Shown here piece after piece: positions 21,592 through 27,434 of a stretch of 27,434 nucleotides of DNA (position 1 is the stretch's first letter; each line of letters begins with the position of its first letter). This DNA comes from a virus. Under the pieces are notes generated by a model. It saw only the letters and a list, made by a program, of their open reading frames with translations, ran no database searches and was not told the DNA's origin. Both the position numbers and the translations under genes were made by a program. Where the stretch lies: IMG/VR virus record IMGVR_UViG_3300025889_000768, positions 1 to 27,434 of that record; one strand, given 5' to 3'.

Positions 21592-21951
21592 ATGCATATA
21601 ATAACACCCACACAAGGTCAAGAAATTCGGTTTATCCCACGGGTGGCGGTGGCTTCGCCCAACACTCAAATTATTGATGAGAGCCGAAACAAAGACATTA
21701 CCTCCGAGATATTAAACCAATCGGGATCGTATACAAACGGGATAACAACCTTGTTTCTAAATTTCAAGGAAGGAAAATTCCCCGTAGAGGGAAGGTTCTA
21801 TACCTTCAAGGCATACAACATTGCTACGGGAGATGTTTACTACCGAGGCCGTTTGTTCTGCACCGCCCAAACTATCTTTGACAAGTACACCGTCAACGAG
21901 GGGGTATATACCGAAGAAGATTCTTTTGACAATGAATTCGTGATCATATGA
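21592..21951 (+). CDS. Conserved-type structural protein, 119 aa
   Basis: Beta-rich: ITPTQGQEIRFIPR, then TLFLNFKEGKFPVEGRFYTFKAYN, then GDVYYRGRLFCTAQTIFDKY. Proteins of this pattern occur next to portal genes in Bacteroidota phages as I recall; a role in the head or connector is likely. ATGA overlap with the portal gene. Confidence 0.55.
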   Translation: MHIITPTQGQEIRFIPRVAVASPNTQIIDESRNKDITSEILNQSGSYTNGITTLFLNFKEGKFPVEGRFYTFKAYNIATGDVYYRGRLFCTAQTIFDKYTVNEGVYTEEDSFDNEFVII

Positions 21952-23723
21952 GCAAATTCCATTTTGTAAATCTATCAAGCTACACCTCCCCGGAGATCAG
22001 GGAGGTAAGCAACCGCGATTGGGTGGAGTACGGAGAGGATAACAATTACTTTCAATTCCTGATAGACCGCTTTCAAGGAAGCCCTACTAATAACGCCATC
22101 ATCAATGGCATCTCCGAACTGATCTATGGAAAGGGCTTGGATGCTACGGATTCAGCGCGTAAGCCCGAAGCCTACGCTCAAATGAAGTCCCTCTTTAGTA
22201 AGCAATGCCTTCGCAATGCGTCTTCGGATTTTAAGATGCTTGGGCAATGTGCTTTTCAAGTCATCTACTCCCAAGACCACTCCGCTATCACGGAGGTATA
22301 CCATATGCCCGTTGAGAGCCTACGAGCCGAGAAGTGCAACGAGGAAGGCGAGATTGAGGCGTACTACTACGCCAAGGATTGGAGTGATGTAAAAAATAAT
22401 AAAGAAACGCCTCAACGCATTCCCGCTTTTGGATTTTCCAACGAAGGCATTGAAATCCTATACGTCAAGCCCTACCGCGCTGGATTCTATTACTACGCCC
22501 CCGTGGACTATCAGGGAGGCATTCAATACGCAGAGCTTGAGGAGGAGGTAGCCAACTACCACCTCAACAACATCAAGAACGGGATGTCCCCCTCTATGCT
22601 TATTAACTTCAACAACGGAGTACCTACGGAGGAGGAGCGTTACATCATTGAGAACAAGGTAGCGGAGAAGTTCTCCGGAACTTCCAACGCTGGTAAGTTC
22701 ATCTTGGCATTTAACGACAACAAGGAGATGGCTGCGGATATCACGCCCGTTCAGCTCTCCGATGCTTCCCAGCAATATCAGTTCTTGGCTGACGAGGCAA
22801 TGCGTAAGATTATGGTTGCCCACCGCGTTACCTCTCCTATGCTTTTGGGCATCAAAGACCAAAGCGGATTGGGTAACAATGCGGATGAGCTTATGACGGC
22901 TTCGCAGTTGTTTGACAACATCGTAATCCGTCCGATGCAAGAGACCATCCTTGATGGCTTGGACAAGATCCTCGCCTACAACGATATCTCTTTGAACTTA
23001 TACTTCAAGACCCTCCAGCCTATTGAGTTCACCGATGCAACGGTGACCAATCAAGCTATCATTGAAGAAGAAACTGGCGTTAAGATGTCAAGCGACATCC
23101 CATCCTTTAGCAAAGAGGAGGAATCTGCTTGGATTGAAGAACTGCGGGGAAAGGGTGAGGTCATTGATTTAAACGAATGGGAACTCATCTCTGATGAGGT
23201 AGTCAATGACCCCGACAACGAGGATTCCCACCTCTCCAAGCAATATAATTTTGGCGTTGAGGACTACTCCAATGCTGACGGAGATAGCAAATACGATAGT
23301 GGCCTTTACAAGGTACGTTATGCATATACTCGCAACTTGAGTGCTAACTCCCGCCTCTTTTGTCAAGAGATGGTTTCGGCAGCCAATAGTGGGGTGGTAT
23401 TCCGCAAGGAAGACATTGATATGATGTCTTTTTCGGGTGTCAATGGACAGTTCGCACCAAAAGGGCGTAATGTCTACTCCATTTGGAAGTGGAAGGGTGG
23501 CGTTTACTGCCACCACGCTTGGAGGCGTTTGGTCTACTTCCGCAAGAGAAATAATAAAGGGGAGTTCTTGCCCGATGCTGGTCTTGAGAATGACAAGGTG
23601 GTAAGCACCGAAGCAGCAATCAAGGCTGGTGTGCCAAGCAAGAAATTAGTTCCAACGGCTTGGGATGAAGCCCAAACACGACCAATTGACACACCTAATA
23701 GAGGCTCACTAAAAAATAGATAA
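21948..23723 (+). CDS. Portal protein with C-terminal accessory domain
   Basis: 591 aa. Residues 1-400 are portal-like: NNAIINGISELIYGKGLD (48-65), RNASSDFKMLGQCAFQVIY, PVESLRAEKC, and the stem/wing part HRVTSPMLLGIKDQSGLGNN (292-311). The portal forms the ring through which DNA enters and leaves the head. Residues about 452-535 are a separate domain with the signature SRLFCQEM, FRKEDIDMM, SGVNG, SIWKWKGG, CHHAWRRL. I have seen it on other Bacteroidota phage head proteins; its function is unknown. The portal lies after the capsid gene and far from the terminase. Confidence 0.85.
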   Translation: MSKFHFVNLSSYTSPEIREVSNRDWVEYGEDNNYFQFLIDRFQGSPTNNAIINGISELIYGKGLDATDSARKPEAYAQMKSLFSKQCLRNASSDFKMLGQCAFQVIYSQDHSAITEVYHMPVESLRAEKCNEEGEIEAYYYAKDWSDVKNNKETPQRIPAFGFSNEGIEILYVKPYRAGFYYYAPVDYQGGIQYAELEEEVANYHLNNIKNGMSPSMLINFNNGVPTEEERYIIENKVAEKFSGTSNAGKFILAFNDNKEMAADITPVQLSDASQQYQFLADEAMRKIMVAHRVTSPMLLGIKDQSGLGNNADELMTASQLFDNIVIRPMQETILDGLDKILAYNDISLNLYFKTLQPIEFTDATVTNQAIIEEETGVKMSSDIPSFSKEEESAWIEELRGKGEVIDLNEWELISDEVVNDPDNEDSHLSKQYNFGVEDYSNADGDSKYDSGLYKVRYAYTRNLSANSRLFCQEMVSAANSGVVFRKEDIDMMSFSGVNGQFAPKGRNVYSIWKWKGGVYCHHAWRRLVYFRKRNNKGEFLPDAGLENDKVVSTEAAIKAGVPSKKLVPTAWDEAQTRPIDTPNRGSLKNR

Positions 23724-24223
23724 TGGCAACGGCATTATTCATTACACGACAAGACATTGTCCGCAATACGGCTCTTGGGGGCAATGTGGACACGGACAAG
23801 TTTATCCAGTTCATTAAGATTGCTCAAGAGATCCACATCCAAAACTATTTGGGTAGTAAGCTCTACGACAAGATTGCAGCGGATATCCTTGCTGGAACGC
23901 TCACGGGCAACTATCTGACATTGGTAAACACCTATGTGCAGCCTATGCTGATTCACTTTGCTATGATGGAGTATATGCCCTTTGCAGCATATACCATTGG
24001 CAACGGAGGGGTGTATAAGCACCAAAGCGAGAACTCTGCGAGTGTAGACAAGACGGAGGTGGATTTCTTGATTGAGAAGGAGCGTAAGATTGCGGAGTTC
24101 TACGTCCGCAGATTTGTGGACTATATGACCTACAACCAATCGTTGTTCCCGGAGTACTACGCCAATGTCAACGATGATATGTATCCCGATCAAGATGTAC
24201 AATATAGCGGATGGGTACTATGA
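23723..24223 (+). CDS. Head-tail connector protein (DUF6712-like)
   Basis: 166 aa. An all-helical protein with FIQFIKIAQEIHIQNYLGSKLYDKI, then ITPL-type helix LIHFAMMEYMPF, then VDKTEVDFLIEKERKIAEFY. The YLGxKLYDKI pattern and helical bundle fit head-tail adaptor proteins of the HK97 gp6 / DUF6712 kind, which bind below the portal ring. Position immediately after the portal supports this. Confidence 0.65.
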   Translation: MATALFITRQDIVRNTALGGNVDTDKFIQFIKIAQEIHIQNYLGSKLYDKIAADILAGTLTGNYLTLVNTYVQPMLIHFAMMEYMPFAAYTIGNGGVYKHQSENSASVDKTEVDFLIEKERKIAEFYVRRFVDYMTYNQSLFPEYYANVNDDMYPDQDVQYSGWVL

Positions 24224-24306
24224 GCAAGAAGCGAAACTACGAACCCAAGAAGGTGAACGTATTAAAGCTTAAAAGTTATTTAATTAGGAAAGAAGCAAAG
24301 AAATGA
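24220..24306 (+). CDS. Small basic peptide, 28 aa
   Basis: Linked by ATGA overlaps to the genes before and after. Very basic (MSKKRNYEPKKVNVLKLKS, then RKEAKK). Codons 19-22 (SYLI) are the AGTTATTTAATT motif. It may be a real peptide or only a coupling frame. Too short for the usual gene finders. Confidence 0.45.
   Translation: MSKKRNYEPKKVNVLKLKSYLIRKEAKK
24274..24285 (+). promoter_or_regulatory. AGTTATTTAATT motif, copy 5
   Basis: AGTTATTTAATT followed by AGGAAAGAAGCAAAGAA before ATG 24303, 17 nt away. Lies inside the 28-aa frame. Opens the fibre and lysis block. Confidence 0.45.
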
Positions 24307-24623
24307 GTAATCTAATAAATTGGGGGGCGATATACTGCGAAAGCTGGTGGGGCGATACTGACCTAACTACGCTTTCTATTCAGAATGAGAGCGCACCTCC
24401 TTGCTTTGCTCCTACCAATGATATTGCTATTGCTTTCCAAGAGCGTGTAGAGGCCGATGGTGGTACACTTGAGGGCTACGATTGCTTGGTAGCTGCCTTG
24501 CAAGATCTTGGAGAAGATAACTATTATGAATTGTGGGACACCTACATTTTGAGAATGACAAACGATGGGGCAACGATAGAAGCAGAAGATTGCCTAATTG
24601 ACCAACTATTTAACTTGAATTGA
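24303..24623 (+). CDS. Small structural protein with two RxxxDGGTxE modules
   Basis: 106 aa. Two tandem copies of one short module: residues 48-69 (RVEADGGTLEGYDCL, then AALQDL) and 84-105 (RMTNDGATIEAEDCL, then DQLFNL). A third copy lies in the 423-aa tail protein (residues 250-270). The N terminus holds an aromatic and Cys-rich stretch (YCESWWGD). It directly precedes the fibre gene and may be a fibre adaptor. No family name known to me. Confidence 0.6.
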   Translation: MSNLINWGAIYCESWWGDTDLTTLSIQNESAPPCFAPTNDIAIAFQERVEADGGTLEGYDCLVAALQDLGEDNYYELWDTYILRMTNDGATIEAEDCLIDQLFNLN

Positions 24624-24624
24624 T

Positions 24625-26394
24625 ATGAGTTTTTTTGATAGCGCCTCATTGGTACAAATTCCTTCGGGAGTGAAGGATGGGGTTTTGTATAGTGTCAAGC
24701 CTATTGATGGTAGTGGCGATTTGACTTTTAGTCGTGGTAGCGATATTGAGGCCACGAGGGTGGCAAGTAACGGCTACATTGAGAAAGCCAAAGTAAATCT
24801 ATTGACCTACTCCAATACTTTTAGCAATGCGGCTTGGAGTAAAACCCGTTCTTCACTTGTTGGCGGTCAAGCGGGATACGATGGCTCAAATGATGCTTGG
24901 GCTTATGTAGACACTACAGACAATAGCACGCACTTATTATATCAAGCGTTAACGCTTGGCGCACAAGTAGCAACCTTTAGCGTTTATGCAAAGGCGGCAG
25001 CGGTTGACTTTTTAGTATTCCGTTTTGAGGGTGCTACGGGCGTAGATTACGCCTACTTCAACTTGAGCAACGGAACGCTTGGTACTATCGATGCGGACTA
25101 CATTGATACAAAAATAACTAATGTAGGCGGAGGGTGGTACCGATGCGAAGCAACGCGTTTGCTGGGCGCAAGCGGAAATCAAGCCATCATTTTATCTGCT
25201 GAAGCGGACAACGACCCTACCTACGCTGGTGCTGGTACTACGGCTCTTTACCTACAAGACGCCCAAATCAACTACGGCCTTGTAGCGCAGGACTATGTAG
25301 AAACCACGACCACGAGCGTAGTAAGTGGGATTACCAATGACCTTCCCCGCCTTGACTATTCGGGGGGTGCTTCGTGTCCTTCGCTTTTGTTGGAGCCGAG
25401 CAGACAAAATTTGGTAACGCAGTCAGAATACATTGGCTCTTTGACTCCAGAAAGAGCAACAATAACATCTAACGCAGATACATCACCCGAAGGCGTTGTA
25501 AATGCAACATCATTTGTTGAAGATAGTACAACGGGAAGGCATAGAACATCGTTTTTTCAATCTGTAACAAGTGGTACAACTTATACCTTTTCAATGTTCG
25601 CTAAAATAAAAAGCGGTACACGATTACTTTGCATAAACAATGCGTCGACCATTGGCGCAAGAGCATATTTTGATTTAGTAAATGGTAATGTGGAAGGTGT
25701 TGACGCTGGAACAGCATCTATTCAAGCGTTTGCAAATGGCTGGTATAGATGCTCTGTTACTGCTACATCATCTGTTACTGGTAATGCTACAACATACTTC
25801 GGTTTAGAGGATGGTACTGCTGATAATGGATATGCTGGAGATGGCACAAGTGGGCACTATTGGTATGGTCTACAACTCGAAGCGGGTTCATATAGCACAA
25901 GTTACATCCCCACCTATGGAACCTCCGCCTCGCGCACGGCCGATGCGTGTAGCAAAACGGGCATTTCTTCTTTGATTGGGCAGACGGAGGGAACTTTCTT
26001 TGCGGAGGTTGACTTTACCGATACAAATTCAGACCAAATGTATTTAACGCTTTCCGATGGAACCACAAACAATAGAATACACATTGGGTTTAGTGATGCT
26101 TCTAATTGGATTTACTGCAATATTCGTTCGGGTGGGGCATCTCAAGGTTTATTGACTCTATCTTCCCCTTCTACTGGAATCAAAAAAATAGCCGTAGGAT
26201 ACAAGTTAAACGACTATGTTTTGTATATAAATGGGGATGAAATCGCGGTAGATACTTCCGCACTTGTTCCAGCTTGTAGCCGTCTTGATGTTGGCGGTTA
26301 TTTAACGGCTGGACAAGAATATCCCATAAAACAAGCTCTACTATTCAAGACCCGCCTTTCAAACGCTGACCTTGCAACCTTAACCACCCTTTAA
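24625..26394 (+). CDS. Receptor-binding tail fibre with lectin-like domains
   Basis: 589 aa. A short attachment part (1-55: LTFSRGSDIEATRVASNGYIE) is followed by two tandem copies of a carbohydrate-binding-module-like beta sandwich: about 57-226 and 260-438. Shared landmarks are FSVYAKA/FSMFAKI, AYFNLSNG/AYFDLVNG, GWYRCEAT/GWYRCSVT and the closing QINYG/QLEAGSYS strands. Residues about 453-589 form a concanavalin/LamG-like domain (GTFFAEVDFTD, KIAVGYKLNDYVLYINGDEIA, IKQALLFKTRLSNADLA). It should bind host surface glycans. DNA at about 25,430-25,870 is richer in A/T than the rest, consistent with domain exchange. Confidence 0.8.
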   Translation: MSFFDSASLVQIPSGVKDGVLYSVKPIDGSGDLTFSRGSDIEATRVASNGYIEKAKVNLLTYSNTFSNAAWSKTRSSLVGGQAGYDGSNDAWAYVDTTDNSTHLLYQALTLGAQVATFSVYAKAAAVDFLVFRFEGATGVDYAYFNLSNGTLGTIDADYIDTKITNVGGGWYRCEATRLLGASGNQAIILSAEADNDPTYAGAGTTALYLQDAQINYGLVAQDYVETTTTSVVSGITNDLPRLDYSGGASCPSLLLEPSRQNLVTQSEYIGSLTPERATITSNADTSPEGVVNATSFVEDSTTGRHRTSFFQSVTSGTTYTFSMFAKIKSGTRLLCINNASTIGARAYFDLVNGNVEGVDAGTASIQAFANGWYRCSVTATSSVTGNATTYFGLEDGTADNGYAGDGTSGHYWYGLQLEAGSYSTSYIPTYGTSASRTADACSKTGISSLIGQTEGTFFAEVDFTDTNSDQMYLTLSDGTTNNRIHIGFSDASNWIYCNIRSGGASQGLLTLSSPSTGIKKIAVGYKLNDYVLYINGDEIAVDTSALVPACSRLDVGGYLTAGQEYPIKQALLFKTRLSNADLATLTTL

Positions 26395-26395
26395 G

Positions 26396-26788
26396 ATGAA
26401 ACTACGCAAATACGCCTTTACCCCATCACAATGGGCCACCGCAAAGGCCAAGATACAAGTAAGTAACACCGACACCGAAGGTAATGAGGTGGTCGGTTGG
26501 GACACCTCAAAGGTGGTAGCGGTGGTGGAACTTGGAAACCTCGTAACCGCTCCCGCCGTTTATGACGAGGAGGGGAACGAAACAACACCCGCCACTTATT
26601 CCGACAAGTATAGCGTGGACATTCTTTGGAAGGGTGAACCCCTAACAACCTCCTTCGCCTCGTATGAGGTATGGTGTGCGCCTATGGGCGTTCACGCTAT
26701 GGGTGGGCAGAAAGTCCGCGAGGAATGGGTAGAAACTTGTAAGAGCAAGAAGCCCGAATTGTTCCCCGATCCAAATGATGTTGAATAA
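26396..26788 (+). CDS. Fibre-associated protein, 130 aa
   Basis: Follows the fibre by one base. Residues KVVAVVELGNLVTAPAVYDE, then YSVDILWKGEPLTTSF, then YEVWCAPMGVHAMGG form a small beta-rich protein ending in a helix (EEWVETCKSKKP). Proteins of this pattern often follow fibre genes in Bacteroidota phages as I recall; a chaperone or fibre-tip role is possible. TAATG overlap with the holin-like gene. Confidence 0.6.
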   Translation: MKLRKYAFTPSQWATAKAKIQVSNTDTEGNEVVGWDTSKVVAVVELGNLVTAPAVYDEEGNETTPATYSDKYSVDILWKGEPLTTSFASYEVWCAPMGVHAMGGQKVREEWVETCKSKKPELFPDPNDVE

Positions 26789-26964
26789 TGACACGCACCG
26801 AATCCATTAGCGCAACCTTTCTATCAACGGCAATCAGTTGGTTGACCCTTGACATCAACCCGATGCTCTCGGCAATCGCCTCTTTGTTTGCTATTGTCTT
26901 ATCTGCGTTCCTTATCTACAAGACCTACCTTGAGATTAAGATTCGTAAAAATCAACTGAAATGA
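26788..26964 (+). CDS. Holin-like membrane protein, 58 aa
   Basis: A first weakly hydrophobic stretch (SATFLSTAISWLTLDI) and a clear transmembrane helix (MLSAIASLFAIVLSAFLIY), then a basic tail (KIRKNQLK). Small size, membrane helix and location at the head of the lysis cassette suggest a holin or antiholin. Overlaps the next membrane protein by ATGA, a pairing often seen for holin/antiholin sets. Confidence 0.55.
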   Translation: MTRTESISATFLSTAISWLTLDINPMLSAIASLFAIVLSAFLIYKTYLEIKIRKNQLK

Positions 26965-27176
26965 CTTGGATTAAAAACCTATTTAGCGAAGGTGATGCCG
27001 TAAGCTCAAAGCGTTTCATTGGCATCTTGGGTGCGGTGACCCTTGTGGTGATGTTTATCATCAACTCTTTTAGCCCTACGACCATCGGGCCATCTGATGG
27101 CTTGGTAAATGCCGTTTTAGTATTGACGCTTGGTTGCTTTGGTTTTACTTCTTTGGATAAGTTCGCTCGTAAGTAA
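26961..27176 (+). CDS. Putative holin, 71 aa
   Basis: Begins with an amphipathic part (MTWIKNLFSEGDAVSSKRF), then two transmembrane helices (IGILGAVTLVVMFIINSF and LVNAVLVLTLGCFGFTSL) and a short basic end (DKFARK). This is a familiar layout in flavobacterial phages next to the endolysin. It would form the pores that release the amidase, which lacks its own signal. Either this or the preceding 58-aa protein could be the antiholin. Confidence 0.65.
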   Translation: MTWIKNLFSEGDAVSSKRFIGILGAVTLVVMFIINSFSPTTIGPSDGLVNAVLVLTLGCFGFTSLDKFARK

Positions 27177-27304
27177 TGGCTAAAGGTCAAACAACTACCT
27201 CTTATGTAAGTAAGAGCAAGAAGCGAGGTAAACACTCCAAGCAAGAGAGCAAGAACAAAGCCTCCAAGAATTATAGCAAACCCTACAAAGGTCAAGGACG
27301 ATGA
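27176..27304 (+). CDS. Small Lys/Ser-rich basic protein, 42 aa
   Basis: TAATG start overlap with the holin gene and ATGA overlap with the amidase. Composition is dominated by K, S and G (SKSKKRGKHSKQESKNKASK, then PYKGQGR). Basic proteins of this kind precede lysis genes in other Bacteroidota phages as I recall. It may bind nucleic acid or anionic lipid; function unknown. Confidence 0.65.
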   Translation: MAKGQTTTSYVSKSKKRGKHSKQESKNKASKNYSKPYKGQGR

Positions 27305-27434
27305 GGCCGTTAGATAAGATTATATTGCATTGCTCTGCTACGAGAGAGGGGCAACATATAACCGTTGAGACCATTCGCCAATGGCATCTTAAGCGTGGCT
27401 GGTCGGATATCGGCTACCACTATGTCATTTACTT
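27301..27434 (+). CDS. N-acetylmuramoyl-L-alanine amidase, 5' part
   Basis: ATG 27301 starts the endolysin (MRPLDKIILHCSAT with zinc ligand His10, and GYHY with Tyr39). The frame continues across the artificial end into base 1 and stops at 359: 55 unique bases here plus 359 give 137 codons and a stop. The start overlaps the stop of the basic 42-aa gene. See the entry at 1-359 for the active site and role. Confidence 0.93.
   Translation, partial: MRPLDKIILHCSATREGQHITVETIRQWHLKRGWSDIGYHYVIY
27356..27434. repeat. Right copy of 79-bp terminal direct repeat
   Basis: Identical to 1-79. Collapse the two copies to get the circular genome of 27,355 bp. Confidence 0.95.

Overview
The window is a complete genome of a tailed dsDNA phage. 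The last 79 bases (27356-27434) repeat the first 79 (1-79) exactly, and one gene, a T7-lysozyme-type amidase, reads continuously across the join. The unit is therefore a circle (or circularly permuted molecule) of 27,355 bp. Every gene I accept is on the + strand, packed with ATGA or TAATG overlaps. No integrase, repressor, tRNA gene or CRISPR array was seen, so a lytic lifestyle is the simplest reading. The host is inferred to belong to the Bacteroidota. Start codons mostly lack a Shine-Dalgarno sequence and follow A/T-rich stretches. One promoter matches the Bacteroidota consensus (TTTG, 20 nt, TATATTTG at 2054-2085). Many proteins are of types I recognise from flavobacterial phages.

Layout. 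1-791 is the end of the lysis cassette (amidase, a nested 32-aa frame, a probable single-molecule spanin). It ends at a strong terminator (878-920). 920-1047 is the main non-coding regulatory region: a candidate promoter, CTTAA repeats and a perfect C6/G6 hairpin. 1048-6602 is the early/replication block: DUF3310-like protein, RusA-like resolvase, SSB-like protein, DnaB/Twinkle-like ATPase, a stand-alone DnaA domain IV-like DNA-binding protein, a phage sigma factor and many small proteins. 5763-8662 is rich in nucleases: two small PD-(D/E)XK proteins, a RecB/RecE-like PD-(D/E)XK protein and an HNH protein. 8659-11264 holds a ParB-methyltransferase fusion and both terminase subunits. 11289-18205 is the tail module, with a probable frameshifted tail-assembly chaperone and a tape measure. 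18202-24223 is the head module: protease, scaffold, major capsid, probable tail tube, portal and connector. 24220-27304 holds the receptor-binding fibre and holin-like genes, leading back into the amidase.

Three features stand out. First, an AGTTATTTAA(TT) motif recurs at five sites; three of these (11273, 21577, 24274) lie just before late genes, in a genome that also encodes its own sigma factor. Second, a DnaA domain IV-like protein is encoded without any AAA+ domain. Third, the chaperone reading frame breaks at a T9 tract. The tail module lies between terminase and head genes, an order unlike the textbook siphovirus. Product names rest on motifs read by eye; no database search was run.
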